From an uncultured Alistipes sp. (lineage in GTDB: Bacteria; Bacteroidota; Bacteroidia; Bacteroidales; Rikenellaceae), in the NCBI GenBank assembly GCA_900546065.1, contig URBK01000019.1, positions 1-59,883 of the forward strand: DNA of 59,883 nt, given 5' to 3'. Positions 36,650-47,315 of this stretch are shown piece by piece. Each line of letters begins with the position of its first letter. Within the stretch, counting starts at the first letter, position 1. Made by a program: the position numbers and the translations under genes. The notes under the pieces were generated by a model. That model saw only the letters and a list, made by a program, of their open reading frames with translations, ran no database searches and had not been told where the DNA came from.

Positions 36650-39511
36650 TTAATCGTACGATATGTTGTGCAGCGCCTCGATTTGGTCGTTGCCCTGCGT
36701 GTGGAAGATCTCCTGCAGTTGTTGGGGTGACATCTCCGTGTCGGGCTTGAAGTCGACTGACGACATGTAGCGCAATATCGACCGCATAAACTGCCGCACC
36801 TCGGGCAGGTCGGCCGCGGGCTGCAGGTCGGCCATGCATACGAGGAGCTTGCCTTTGCCTACGGTTGCCTCGAAGAGCAGTCCGAGACGGTGGTTGCGCT
36901 CGATGTTGTCGATCACCTGCACCGTGGGGCGGAAGCCTTCAGGCATGGCGTCGAGAATGAGCGGGTAGCTGTTCTTGATGATGGCGTACCATTGCCAGTC
37001 GGTGTGGAAATCGGTCGGAAAGTCCTCGAAGAGCGGGTGTTCGGGGTCGGTGAGTATGCCGAGTGTGCCCGGAGATGGCTCCTTGTGCATGTTGTCGCAA
37101 ATGCTCTTGAACATACGGTAATTCCAGTAGTCGGTCTGGAAGAGCCCGCCGACCGTTGCTTCGGCGCATTGTGTGCGGTCGGGCATCAGCAGCACCTTTT
37201 CGCCTCGTGCCAGTGCCTCGAGTGCTGCGTCGACAGTGCGTGTAACGGTTACCTTTGCGGCTGCGCTCTCGGCGGCAACGTCTACGGCCCCACGGTCGGG
37301 ATATACCCAGAATGTGTAGCTGTTGCGGTATGGCGTGCCCTTTATTTCGAGCGTAAGGCATACCTCATACGCCTTTTTTGACTCGGGCAGCAGCGTCGCG
37401 ATTGTCCCTGCATCCAGCACTCCCTGCTTCTCCGGCTGCGGTTCGATTGTTATCGTGCCTGCGGCTATGGTGCGGCCCTTATCTTGGCGGGAGAAGCGCC
37501 ATGCGACCTTTCGGCCGGCAAGATCCTGAGGCGAGTAGTTGGCTATGCGGATGTCGCCGTAAATATTATTGTCGGCAATCCAGCATACGCGGTCGCAGAT
37601 GAACAGCGGCACGGTCTGGTTGCAGAACTCGCGCCAACGTTCGGGCGCGATGAGCCCCTTCGAGTTCATGAAGGCGTCGAGGATGCCGACGTATGCCGAA
37701 CCCTGTCCCGGATAGTCCTGCAGGTCGAGCAGCTGGAAGCCGCCGAATCCGCGTGTGCGCAGGTCCATCTCTATGTCGGCGCGGTAGAGCCGTACGGCCC
37801 ACTCGCCCGATGCCCGGGCAAAATCCTCGGCCTGCGACTCCATGCCGGCCTCGCGCAGACGTCGGCGGAACTCCTCAAGATTCCACGGGGCAAGTACACC
37901 CGTGTATTTGTCGATCTGTGCATAGTCGGGATATATCTGGAACTGTCCCGTCTCGTGGCTTATGATGGGTACGGGGCACGATGCTATGGCTTGCGAGAAG
38001 TCGGTACGGGTGTTGGGGTAGGTGTTGTTTATGATGCCACCCTCTTCGGCGTCGGCAAAGGAGAATGATCCGCGCGTATGGGTCGAGTAGTCGTCGGCCC
38101 AGCCGTTGCGGCAGGTGACAAAGTAATCCTCGCCTGCGGCGTGGCCGCGCGAGCCGAGATAGTTGTTCGAACCGTAAGCGTAGAGATGGCGGTCATCCTC
38201 GGCGCGGAAGCGCTCCACAAGCGCATTCATAACCTTCTGGTCGCCCGACATCTCGTTGCCGAGGGCGAACATCACGAACGAGGCGTGGTTGCCGTAGGCG
38301 CGTTGTATGGCTGTGCCATCGGTCGTGAGAAAGCTGTTGAGGCGCTCGTCATTGCCGAGCGAACCCCATATCGGCAGTTCGGCCTGAAGGTATATGCCCT
38401 CCAAGTCGGCGGCCGTGAAACATGCCTCGGGCGGACACCACGAGTGGAAGCGGCAGTGGTTGATGCCGTAGTCGCGCAGTGTGCGGAAGTAGTGACGCCA
38501 CGATTCGACGTCCATGGGCGTGTGTGCCGTAAGTGGGAAAACACATGCGTCGTGCTTGCCGCGCAGGAATGTCGTAAGGCCGTTTATGGAGAATTGTGTC
38601 CCCACGGCCGCGAACCGGCGCAGACCGAATGCCGTTTGGAGTTCGTCGTGCCCCTCGATGCGGGCCGTGAGACGATACAGTGCGGGTGAGAACTCGCTCC
38701 ACAGAAGCGCATTTTCACCCACCGGGAGCGTTATGTCGTACTCCGCGCGGCCGCGTTGCAGGGGCGCCGTTACGGCCTCGACGCGGTGTCGGCGCGGCGA
38801 GTTGAATGCCTCGGCCGAGAGTGTCAGGCGGGTGCCGTCGGCCAGATCTTCCGATCCGGCAACCGTAATCCTGACGCGTGCGCTTTTGGCCTCGGGGTCG
38901 GGATAGACGCGTATGTCGGATATGTGTACTGCATCGGCCGCCTCGAGTTCAATGCGTCCCAATATGCCGTTCCAGTTGGTCTGTGTCGACTCGGAGCAGG
39001 CATGGGAGCTGTTGCGTACCTGTGCGGGAATGCTCTCGCCGTTGTCGACACATACGGTTATGCGGTGGCGGCCTGCGGTGAGGTATTGCGTCAGGTCATA
39101 GCGTTGCGGCGCGGAGATGCGGCTGTCGGAGCCGACATACTCACCGTCTACCCATACGCGCGTCGGGCGCGTGCGCTCCAGCGTCAGGGTTATCGTGTGG
39201 CCCTGCCACTCGGCGGGAATATCGACCTGCCGGCTGTACCATGCAGGCCCCGTGTAGGTGTAGCGGCGCGAGAGATGTGTCGTCTCGCTGCGGTTGTCGT
39301 TGCGGTTGCCCTTGCCGTTCGTGTCGGTCGTACCCGGAAGGGTGACGCTGTCGGGCAGCTCCCGGTCGGTGTAACCTTTGGCCTGTCCCGTGCCGTCGGC
39401 GTCGAGCGCGAAACTCCAGCTTCCGCCGAGATCCATCGTCATGCGGCCGACATCCTGTGCCGTAAGCTGCTTACACAGCAACAGCATCATCAATATTGGT
39501 ATTATTCTCAT
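36650..39511 (-). CDS. Glycoside hydrolase family 2 enzyme
   Basis: A 953-residue exported glycosidase: signal peptide about 1-19 (ending LTAQ), an N-terminal galactose-binding-like domain (GPAWYSRQVDIPAEWQGHTITLTLERTRPTRVWVDGEYVGSD), an immunoglobulin-like domain (about 195-290) and a TIM barrel with the catalytic acid/base E420 (ALGNEMSG) and nucleophile E520 (ISHETGQF). The C-terminal part (about 600-953) has extra domains not needed for catalysis. GH2 includes beta-galactosidases, beta-glucuronidases and beta-mannosidases; the activity cannot be assigned by eye. A consensus -7 box is at 39544-39551 (minus strand). It is divergent from the first SusC/D locus, separated by 1.2 kb, so a functional link is plausible. 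Confidence 0.9.
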   Translation of the reverse strand: MRIIPILMMLLLCKQLTAQDVGRMTMDLGGSWSFALDADGTGQAKGYTDRELPDSVTLPGTTDTNGKGNRNDNRSETTHLSRRYTYTGPAWYSRQVDIPAEWQGHTITLTLERTRPTRVWVDGEYVGSDSRISAPQRYDLTQYLTAGRHRITVCVDNGESIPAQVRNSSHACSESTQTNWNGILGRIELEAADAVHISDIRVYPDPEAKSARVRITVAGSEDLADGTRLTLSAEAFNSPRRHRVEAVTAPLQRGRAEYDITLPVGENALLWSEFSPALYRLTARIEGHDELQTAFGLRRFAAVGTQFSINGLTTFLRGKHDACVFPLTAHTPMDVESWRHYFRTLRDYGINHCRFHSWCPPEACFTAADLEGIYLQAELPIWGSLGNDERLNSFLTTDGTAIQRAYGNHASFVMFALGNEMSGDQKVMNALVERFRAEDDRHLYAYGSNNYLGSRGHAAGEDYFVTCRNGWADDYSTHTRGSFSFADAEEGGIINNTYPNTRTDFSQAIASCPVPIISHETGQFQIYPDYAQIDKYTGVLAPWNLEEFRRRLREAGMESQAEDFARASGEWAVRLYRADIEMDLRTRGFGGFQLLDLQDYPGQGSAYVGILDAFMNSKGLIAPERWREFCNQTVPLFICDRVCWIADNNIYGDIRIANYSPQDLAGRKVAWRFSRQDKGRTIAAGTITIEPQPEKQGVLDAGTIATLLPESKKAYEVCLTLEIKGTPYRNSYTFWVYPDRGAVDVAAESAAAKVTVTRTVDAALEALARGEKVLLMPDRTQCAEATVGGLFQTDYWNYRMFKSICDNMHKEPSPGTLGILTDPEHPLFEDFPTDFHTDWQWYAIIKNSYPLILDAMPEGFRPTVQVIDNIERNHRLGLLFEATVGKGKLLVCMADLQPAADLPEVRQFMRSILRYMSSVDFKPDTEMSPQQLQEIFHTQGNDQIEALHNISYD

Positions 39512-40765
39512 GTCGTAAATGGTATTTGTCCGGTTGGTAACAACAAAGATAATAAACCGGCGATGCAATGGCAAGTCAAACCTGCGGTTTTACGGGGCGG
39601 ATGTATCGCTGTGCCGTTTCCATGGCGCTCCTGATCCCATTTTTAATGGCCCTTTATCGGATAAATCTCCCAAATTTTCCTCTGTTTCGCCATGCGTATG
39701 ATTGTGCCGCAGACGACAATTATTTCCATGAAGGGTATATTTCTTCCATGATTCGCGGAAGAGAGGCAGACGTATGGCGGGCGGTGTATTATAAAAATTT
39801 TTAATAAATGTTTTGGCGCGCGTTTCGCCCTGACGGCACATAGCGTCATGGGCGGCCTCTTTTCGAATTTTTCCGGCTGCTGTTATTCCGCTGACTAATA
39901 TTGCTATATGCGCGTCGACGCTGAACCTATGCGGTGAAAATGCAATTTGTCTTTTCCCGCGTAACATTATTTGCTCTTTATACGGTTTAGTATTAAAAGT
40001 GTTATTGGCCTTTTTTTATAAAAAACCGAATGGCTAAATTTACCAATCGAAAGAGTGGAGATATAGAAACGAAAAATTTATAATAAAAAAATTATGTCTG
40101 AAATATTGCTTGAATGCAAATAATGATTAACTTTGTAAATGAAGAAGGAAGTGTAATAATGCCCGAAAACAGGTTATATTATTTGACCGCGTCATTGGAC
40201 AAATGCGCGCGGAGACATGAGGAGGGAAAATTGCCCCCCCCTATCGGACATGTCATTTTGTTGTAAATCACAGTTTTGTAGAGTACAGGCACGGCTATTT
40301 GAGCCATGGGTGCAGTCGGTGTGACATGTAGGTGATGCAGTGTCGCATCGATTATCGTGTTTTGTTGTATTCGATTAGCGGCGGGCGGCGGAGCCCGTGA
40401 AAATGGCCGTATCGTTGTATGCTTGACGATGATACGAGAACGACAGCATATTCCCTGTGTCCGTAAAGGGGGCTTTCGCTTGGTGCGAAGGTATCCTGCG
40501 ATTGCGGGTTGGGAAAGATTTGAACCAACCGTTTTGAACCTAAAATAAAGAACAACACTAACCTAAATGATTATGCCTATGAATAGAGCCTAACTACGAT
40601 CCTTTAACTACATCACCATTGCATACTTAATGTTCGGATCAATGTGTGGAGTCCGAATTTGACAACGTATTGCGCAGGCATCTTGACGATGCGGTGCAGA
40701 ACGTTGTATGGAGATGTATATACCATTTATCAGACAAAACCATCAACCTAACTAAATTTCTAACC
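39512..40765. other. Long intergenic region with divergent promoters and leader of the first SusC/D locus
   Basis: About 1.25 kb without a gene, clearly AT-rich (39780-40140) and then mixed. On the minus side a -7 box TATCTTTG (39544-39551, with TTGC 19 bases upstream) serves the GH2 gene. On the plus side TTGC (40106-40109), an 18-bp spacer and TAACTTTG (40128-40135) could start the first SusC/D locus. That gives an unusually long leader of about 620 bases containing a run of eight C (40234-40241). No convincing riboswitch or small gene was found in the leader. Confidence 0.55.
40106..40135 (+). promoter_or_regulatory. Probable promoter of the first SusC/D locus
   Basis: TTGC (40106-40109), 18-bp spacer, TAACTTTG (40128-40135). 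The spacer is slightly short, and the start lies about 620 bases before the first ATG. Confidence 0.5.
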
Positions 40766-42169
40766 ATGAACAGATTCAACGTGAGAAAACCCTTACTGTC
40801 CGTAGTGATGTTATGTGCTATGGGCATTGTTGGGTGTAAAGACGATTCGACGGCAGGCGGCGGGCAACCATACGATCCGTCTAAGCCCATCGAATTGACC
40901 GATTTCTATCCTAAGGAAGGAAAGTATCAGGAGAAGGTGATTCTGCAGGGCAGCAACTTCGGAACCGATCCGAGTGCCATCAGAGTCTATTTCAACCAGC
41001 GCCCGGCTGCCGTTATCGGCACTACCGGAAGCGAGATCTACGTTCAGGCGCCGCGTCTGCCGGGAGACGAGTGTAAGTTGTCTGTTGTCATCGGCGAGGA
41101 CTCGGTGGTGTACAACGACATCTTCCTCTATGAGTCGTCGATGACCGTGGCTACGGTCGTGGGCAACGGAACGAAGATCTACAAGGCCGGAACATTGGCC
41201 GAGGCTCAGGTCTCGCCCTACTATTGCTGTGTGGATGAGAGCGGCAACGTATTCGTGATCAGCCGTAACGGTGATGAGGGCGACGTTTCGACGATCGCCC
41301 GTATAGACGAGGTGAACAGCGAGTTGGTAACGCTCGCTTCGAATACCATCGGTAACGTACCGTGCGTCGACCCTGAGACTCAGGTCGTATCGTTTGCCAC
41401 GGAGACCACCATCGGCTCGTTCATGACGCTCGACCCCAAGGAGATGTGGGCTCCGCGTTACCGCGAGATGAAGTGGCCTGCAGGAATACCTGCGCAGATA
41501 ACCAACGGTTACAAGCACTGTATGGTGGTGAATCCCGACGACGGATACATCTACTGCCGTTTCTATTTCGGACAAGTGGTGCGTATTGACCCCAAGAGCT
41601 ACGAGACGACGGTTATCGCCGTAACGCCGCAGGGTGACAGCTACGGTCTGTCGTTCAATCCCCAGCACCCGAATATCCTCTATATCACGATGGACAGCAA
41701 CGGTCTGGCATACGAGACGCCTCAGGGAACGCTCGGTACGGCCAACAGTATATGCTGCATCGACGTGTCGGCCTACAACGGATATGACGATCCGGCAGAG
41801 GCACAGGCCGCATGTCTCGAGACCTTCGAGCGTCTGTCGTCGCCCCAGACGTCGGGCGGACACCGCGACGGCAAGCTGGAGAATGCGCAGTTCCGTCGCC
41901 CGTTCCAGATGTTCTGCGACGCCGATGGCAACATGTATATTGCCGACTGCGATAACCAGTGCATTCGCCGCATGGTGATTGATAGGGACAATTACCGCAC
42001 CGGAACCGTCGAGACGGTACTCGGTATGCCGGGTACGGCAGGCTGGCAGGACGGTACCGAGGAGGAGGCTCTGTTCCAGTATCCTCGCGGTATCGGTATC
42101 GCCGATGACGGTACGGTTTACGTAGCCGACTACGGCAACGCCCGTATACGTAAGCTCTCGATTAATTAA
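40766..42169 (+). CDS. IPT/TIG and NHL-repeat surface lipoprotein
   Basis: A 467-residue lipoprotein (lipobox GIVGC, Cys24) encoded just before a SusC-like gene. Residues about 40-120 form an IPT/TIG domain (IELTDFYPKEGKYQEKVILQGSNFGTDPSAIRVYFNQRPAAVIGTTGSEIYVQAP). The rest is an NHL-like beta propeller (ATVVGNGTKIYKAGTLAEAQVSPYYCCVDESGNVFVIS; DADGNMYIADCDNQCIRRMV; VLGMPGTAGWQDGTEEEALFQYPRGIGIADDGTVYVADYGNARIRKL). Such proteins occur in SusC/D loci as surface glycan-binding proteins or sensors. The ATG at 40766 is chosen because it starts the signal peptide. Confidence 0.85.
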   Translation: MNRFNVRKPLLSVVMLCAMGIVGCKDDSTAGGGQPYDPSKPIELTDFYPKEGKYQEKVILQGSNFGTDPSAIRVYFNQRPAAVIGTTGSEIYVQAPRLPGDECKLSVVIGEDSVVYNDIFLYESSMTVATVVGNGTKIYKAGTLAEAQVSPYYCCVDESGNVFVISRNGDEGDVSTIARIDEVNSELVTLASNTIGNVPCVDPETQVVSFATETTIGSFMTLDPKEMWAPRYREMKWPAGIPAQITNGYKHCMVVNPDDGYIYCRFYFGQVVRIDPKSYETTVIAVTPQGDSYGLSFNPQHPNILYITMDSNGLAYETPQGTLGTANSICCIDVSAYNGYDDPAEAQAACLETFERLSSPQTSGGHRDGKLENAQFRRPFQMFCDADGNMYIADCDNQCIRRMVIDRDNYRTGTVETVLGMPGTAGWQDGTEEEALFQYPRGIGIADDGTVYVADYGNARIRKLSIN

Positions 42170-42189
42170 CCCTTAACGACACAACTGAT

Positions 42190-45100
42190 ATGAAATATTC
42201 AGCATTTATATGTTCCCTATTTATATTCTTATTTATAGGTGTACAGTCGATCTTTGCCCAAGACTATACGATGAAGGGTAAGGTATCGGACAGCAACGGT
42301 CCGTTGGTCGGCGCCAGCGTGGTGGTGAAGGACAACCCCGCCATCGGTACGATGACCGACTCGGACGGTATGTTCACGATAAAGGTTTCGCGAGGCAGCA
42401 CGCTGCTGTTCTCGTATCTGGGATACAAGGACGTCGAGTATCTGGTGACCAAGCAGGAGCAGAACCTCGACATCAAGTTCACCGAAAGTGCCACCGAAGT
42501 GGAAGAGGTGGTGGTGACGGCACTCGGTACGCAGCGTAAGATTTCTACGCTGTCGGCCGTGACGAGTGTCGACGTAAATGACCTTCAGCAGCCGGTGGCT
42601 TCGGTGGCCAACCTCCTCGGAGGACGTGTTGCTGGTGTGATCTCGACCATGTCGAGCGGTGAGCCCGGTAAGAATATCGCCGACTTCTGGATCCGCGGTA
42701 TCGGTACCTTCGGTGCCAACGCCTCGGCTCTGGTGCTTATCGACGGTCTGGAGGGTGACATCAACTCACTCGACCCCGCCGATATCGAGAGCTTCTCGGT
42801 GTTGAAGGATGCCTCGGCAACGGCCGTGTACGGTGTGCGAGGTGCAAACGGCGTTGTGTTGATCACCACCAAGCGCGGTAAGATCGACAAGCTGGAGATT
42901 ACGGCCCGTGTGGCCTTCACGCTCTCGCATCTGAAGCGTCTGCCCAATTATGTCGGTGCATACGAGTATGCACAGCTGGCAAACGAGGCCCGCGCCATCC
43001 GTGGCGAGGAGCCCCTCTACTCGGATATCGAGATGAACATTATCCGCAACGGTCTGGATCCCGACCTCTATCCCGATGTGAACTGGCAGGACGAGATCAT
43101 CAAGCACAACTCGTGGAAGCAGAGCTACTACGTCAGCGCACGAGGCGGTGCACAGGCCGCACAGTACTTCCTTAGTTTGGGTGCCAGCATCGAGGATGCG
43201 GCCTACAAGCAGGACAAGTCGAGCATCTACAGCTCGAACGTAGGTTACAATACCTATTCGTATCGTGCCAATATCGACATTAACCTGACCAAGACGACGA
43301 AGATCTACTTCGGTTCGGACGGCTTCCTGAAGGTTCAGAACGAGCCCGGTGTTGCCAATACCGACTATATATGGCAGGCACAGGCGTCGATCAACCCTCT
43401 TCGTCTTCCCACGATGTACTCTAACGGCCAGATGCCGGCCGTAGGTTCTGGTTCTGAGACCTCTCCCTATGTGATGATCAACCAGATGGGCCGCCGCTCG
43501 TCTCAGGAGTTCTCGGGCAAGGTGACGCTGAACATCGAGCAGGACCTGTCGATGATAACCGAGGGCCTCAAGATCCGCGCGCAGGGCGCATACGATATTA
43601 CCAGCTGGTTCAACGAGTCGCGCCTTATCCAGCCCGCCCTCTACGAGGCAGTAGGCCGTACGCAGGAGGGTGAACTCGTGACAATTCTCCGCGTTCCCGA
43701 GCAGGCTGCATCTTACGGCAAGAGCACCGACCAGTATCGCAAGTACCACTTCGAGAGTACGTTGAACTATGACCGCGTCTTCGGTGACGACCACCGTGTA
43801 TCGGCTCTGGTTTACTACTACATGAGCGACGAGAAGACGGCAAGTTCGGGTACCACCAACATGAACTCTATCCCGATGCGCTATCAGGGTCTGTCGAGCC
43901 GTATCACCTACGGTTTCCGCGATACCTACATGATCGACTTCAACTTCGGTTATACGGGTTCGGAGAACTTCCAGCCGGGCCGCCGCTTCGGATTCTTCCC
44001 CTCGGTGGCTCTCGGATGGGTCCCCACGCAGTATGAATTCATGCGCCGCGGCCTTCCCTTCCTGAACTTCCTCAAGATCCGTGCATCGTACGGTACGGTA
44101 GGTAACGACCGTCTGGCCGGAAACCAGCGATTCCCATATCTGACGCTCGTAAACCGCGGTTCGGTGTCGCCGTTCGGCTCGACCGCAGTCGAGAGCCTTA
44201 TCGAGTCGTATATCGGTGCCGACAACCTGTTGTGGGAGAAGGCTATCAAGGCTGACCTCGGTATCGAGGGCCGTCTGTTCGGCGACAAGGTCAACTTCGT
44301 GGTCGACTTCTTCAACGACAAGCGTGACGGTATCTTCCAGCAGCGTGTGCAGGTGCCCGAGTACGTGGGTCTTATCTCTCAGCCCTACAGTAACGTGGGT
44401 GCCATGAGAAGCTACGGTGCCGACGGTAACATCAGCTTCACGCAGCGTCTGGGCAAGAATACGTGGTTGACTCTGCGAGGCAACTTCACCTACTCGAAGA
44501 ACGATGTCGAGAACTGGGAGGAGGCCAACCCCGCATATCCTTATCAGGAGGCTTCGGGTTATCCCTACGGCGTAGTCCGCGGTTACCAGTCACTGGGCCT
44601 GTTCAAGGATGAGTACGATATCGAGACCAGCCCCATCCAGACCTTCGGTACGGTTATGCCGGGTGATATCAAGTATCGTGACGTCAACGGTGACGGCCGT
44701 ATCGACGCCGATGACATGGTGCCCATCGCATACAGCTTCAACCCGCTGTTGATGTATGGTTTCGGAGGTGAGTTCCAGTACAAGAACTTCACGATCGGTG
44801 TGCTCTTCAAGGGTACGGGACGTACGGATTATTTCCGCGGCGGTACGGGTTACACCCCCTTCTACGAGGGACGTACGGGTAACGTGCTGACTCAGGCGGC
44901 TGACCCGCGCAACCGTTGGATCCCGATGGAATACGCTGTGGCAAACGGTATCGACCCGAGTCTTGCAGAGAACCCGAATGCTCTTTATCCCCGTTTGCAG
45001 TACGGTCTGAACAACAACAATTCACAGACGTCGGACTTCTGGAAGGGTGATGCGCGCTATCTGCGTCTGCAGGAGGTTACGCTCAACTACAACTACAAGG

Positions 45101-45270
45101 CCAATGCGCTGAAGAAGGTCGGTATCTCGTCGATCGACTTCCAGCTGGTGGGCAACAACCTCTGCGTTTGGGACAAGGTCAAGATATTCGATCCCGAGCA
45201 GGCTACCAGCAACGGTAAGGTATATCCTCTCCCGATGACGATAACCTTCCAGATGTATGTCCATTTCTAA
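42190..45270 (+). CDS. susC: SusC/RagA-type TonB-dependent transporter (first locus)
   Basis: A 1026-residue outer-membrane importer of oligosaccharides or other nutrients. Signal peptide about 1-24, then a carboxypeptidase-regulatory-like domain (YTMKGKVSDSNGPLVGASVVVKDNPAIGTMTDSDGMFTI), the TonB-box-like VEEVVVTALGTQRK, the plug (IRGIGTFGANASALVLIDG; IESFSVLKDASATAVYGVRGANGVVLITTKRGK) and a large barrel ending LPMTITFQMYVHF. It is followed after 8 bases by the SusD partner. The substrate is unknown. Confidence 0.96.
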   Translation: MKYSAFICSLFIFLFIGVQSIFAQDYTMKGKVSDSNGPLVGASVVVKDNPAIGTMTDSDGMFTIKVSRGSTLLFSYLGYKDVEYLVTKQEQNLDIKFTESATEVEEVVVTALGTQRKISTLSAVTSVDVNDLQQPVASVANLLGGRVAGVISTMSSGEPGKNIADFWIRGIGTFGANASALVLIDGLEGDINSLDPADIESFSVLKDASATAVYGVRGANGVVLITTKRGKIDKLEITARVAFTLSHLKRLPNYVGAYEYAQLANEARAIRGEEPLYSDIEMNIIRNGLDPDLYPDVNWQDEIIKHNSWKQSYYVSARGGAQAAQYFLSLGASIEDAAYKQDKSSIYSSNVGYNTYSYRANIDINLTKTTKIYFGSDGFLKVQNEPGVANTDYIWQAQASINPLRLPTMYSNGQMPAVGSGSETSPYVMINQMGRRSSQEFSGKVTLNIEQDLSMITEGLKIRAQGAYDITSWFNESRLIQPALYEAVGRTQEGELVTILRVPEQAASYGKSTDQYRKYHFESTLNYDRVFGDDHRVSALVYYYMSDEKTASSGTTNMNSIPMRYQGLSSRITYGFRDTYMIDFNFGYTGSENFQPGRRFGFFPSVALGWVPTQYEFMRRGLPFLNFLKIRASYGTVGNDRLAGNQRFPYLTLVNRGSVSPFGSTAVESLIESYIGADNLLWEKAIKADLGIEGRLFGDKVNFVVDFFNDKRDGIFQQRVQVPEYVGLISQPYSNVGAMRSYGADGNISFTQRLGKNTWLTLRGNFTYSKNDVENWEEANPAYPYQEASGYPYGVVRGYQSLGLFKDEYDIETSPIQTFGTVMPGDIKYRDVNGDGRIDADDMVPIAYSFNPLLMYGFGGEFQYKNFTIGVLFKGTGRTDYFRGGTGYTPFYEGRTGNVLTQAADPRNRWIPMEYAVANGIDPSLAENPNALYPRLQYGLNNNNSQTSDFWKGDARYLRLQEVTLNYNYKANALKKVGISSIDFQLVGNNLCVWDKVKIFDPEQATSNGKVYPLPMTITFQMYVHF

Positions 45271-45278
45271 CCTTAAAA

Positions 45279-47288
45279 ATGAGATTTAAGATGAAGCGAT
45301 TATATATGATAGTTCTGTCGCTGGCGGTTGCTTCGATGTTCGGGTCTTGCAACTTCCTTGATGTAGACAGATATTTTTCCGATGAGATAAAGATCGACTC
45401 GGTATTCAACAGTACGCGAAATGTTGAGGCCTACATGTGGGGTATCACGAACTATTTCGGCGACGAGGGCTCGATCCATCAGAATGCCGACACTCCGGGT
45501 CCGTTGGCTACCGACGAGGCTTTCACCATGTACGAGACTCTGCACGGCTATAACGGTCTGCGTCTGGTGTTGAACGAGATCAACGCCAGCAACCTCTACT
45601 CTTTCGAGACGATGTATAAGAATTCATACATTGCCATCCGCAAGTGTAACACTCTGTTCCAGCGCATTGACGAGGCTGCTGACATGACGGCCATTGACCG
45701 CGCCGAGATCATGGCGACGACGCGCTTCCTGCGTGCCTACGCTTACTATAAGATCCTGACAGTCTTCGGTCCTCCGATCATCGTCGGCGACGAGGTGATC
45801 CCCTCGAACGAGGAGCTCGTTGCATACGACTGCACGCGTTCGACCTATGACGAGGCTGTGGAGTATATCTGCTCGGAGCTTGAGGCTGCGGCCGTATCTC
45901 TGCCCGCGACGCGTCCGATCATGGAGTTCGGCCGTCCGACGAAGGGTGCCGCCTATGGACTTATCGCCCGTATACGCCTCTATCACGCCAGCCCGTTGTT
46001 CAATGGCGGAGCCGCAGCCAAGCGTTGCTTCGGTACGTGGAAGCGCAGCTCGGATGACGCATACTATGTATCTCAGACCTATGACGAGTCACGTTGGGCT
46101 CTGGCTGCCGCCGCTGCCAAGCGCGTGATGGACATGACCAACGGCGGAGCCCCCATGTACCGTCTCTATACGGTTGAGGCCGACTCGGATACGCCAGCTC
46201 TTCCGGAGGGCGTGACGAGCGATCCCAACTACTATGAGCCATGGCCTGTCGGAGCTGCCGGTATCGACCCCTATCGTTCGTATTCGGAGGGTTTCAACGG
46301 CGAGGCCGTGCTTGCAACCAACCCCGAGTATGTATGGGCCCGCAACAGCGGTACGCTCGTTGCCAATACGCAGATGGCATTCCCGCTGAAGGCCGGCGGT
46401 TGGAGCGGTATGGCTCTCCCGCAGAAGATTATCGACAACTTCGCAATGGTTGACGGCCGTTCGATTGACAACTCGAGCGAGAAGTATCCCTACTCGGAGA
46501 GCGGTTTCACCACGCAGCAGAAGAACTTCTCGGGTTACCGTCTCAACAGCGGCGTATTCAACATGTACAACAACCGTGAGATGCGTTTCTACGCTTCGGT
46601 AGGTTTCAGCGAGTGCTACTGGCCCTGCAGCTCGAGCACCACGTCGGGACTCTACAACCTGACCATTACCTACTACTACGATTCGGCCAACGGTAAGCTG
46701 AACAGTGCTACCGACTATACGCCTACGGGCTATGTGATCAAGAAGTTCATCCACCCGTCGGATGCATGGGACGGAACGAATGCCCGCCGTATGGACAAGG
46801 CCTTCCCGATAATCCGCTATGCAGACATTCTTCTGATGTATGCCGAGGCGCTGAACAACCTGACCACGACCCATACCGTACAGTTGGGCGAGCAGACCTA
46901 TACCGTATCGCGCGACATTCAGGAGATCCGCAACGCCTTCGATCAGGTGCGTCACCGTGCCGGTCTGCCGGGCCTGTCGGACAGCGATCTGGCAAGCGTC
47001 GACCACATGCAGGAGTTGATCGAGCGTGAGCGTATGATCGAGCTTCTGCACGAGAACCATCGTTACTTCGACGTACGCCGCTGGGGTATATACGAGGAGG
47101 TCGAGAGCGAACCCGTTACCGGCATGAATGTCGACAGCGGCAAGGCCGGATTCTATACCCGCGTTATCCCCAATACCTCTCGTATCGGCTCGCGTCTTGT
47201 GAACAAGAAACTCATGTTCCTGCCGCTGCCTCTGAGCGAGATCCGCAAACTCCCGTCAGTGGACCAGAACCCGGGATGGGAAGACTAA
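45279..47288 (+). CDS. susD: SusD/RagB-type surface glycan-binding lipoprotein (first locus)
   Basis: A 669-residue lipoprotein (lipobox FGSC) that forms the lid of the SusC barrel. It is alpha-helical with TPR-like repeats, recognised by LRAYAYYKILTVFGPPIIV, GAAYGLIARIRLYHASPLFNG, ADILLMYAEALNNL and the C-terminal LIERERMIELLHENHRYFDVRRWGIYEE. It ends KLMFLPLPLSEIRKLPSVDQNPGWED, the family's usual tail. ATG 45279 is used; ATG 45291, giving MKRLYMIV, is equally possible. Confidence 0.95.
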   Translation: MRFKMKRLYMIVLSLAVASMFGSCNFLDVDRYFSDEIKIDSVFNSTRNVEAYMWGITNYFGDEGSIHQNADTPGPLATDEAFTMYETLHGYNGLRLVLNEINASNLYSFETMYKNSYIAIRKCNTLFQRIDEAADMTAIDRAEIMATTRFLRAYAYYKILTVFGPPIIVGDEVIPSNEELVAYDCTRSTYDEAVEYICSELEAAAVSLPATRPIMEFGRPTKGAAYGLIARIRLYHASPLFNGGAAAKRCFGTWKRSSDDAYYVSQTYDESRWALAAAAAKRVMDMTNGGAPMYRLYTVEADSDTPALPEGVTSDPNYYEPWPVGAAGIDPYRSYSEGFNGEAVLATNPEYVWARNSGTLVANTQMAFPLKAGGWSGMALPQKIIDNFAMVDGRSIDNSSEKYPYSESGFTTQQKNFSGYRLNSGVFNMYNNREMRFYASVGFSECYWPCSSSTTSGLYNLTITYYYDSANGKLNSATDYTPTGYVIKKFIHPSDAWDGTNARRMDKAFPIIRYADILLMYAEALNNLTTTHTVQLGEQTYTVSRDIQEIRNAFDQVRHRAGLPGLSDSDLASVDHMQELIERERMIELLHENHRYFDVRRWGIYEEVESEPVTGMNVDSGKAGFYTRVIPNTSRIGSRLVNKKLMFLPLPLSEIRKLPSVDQNPGWED

Positions 47289-47315
47289 TTGTTTCACGGA
47301 TAAAAAGTTGAGATT

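Noticed and set aside
40484..40560. tRNA remnant or attachment site (GGTTCAAATC-like string on the minus strand)
   Set aside because: The flanks do not form a T stem or a cloverleaf, and there is no integrase or element next to it.
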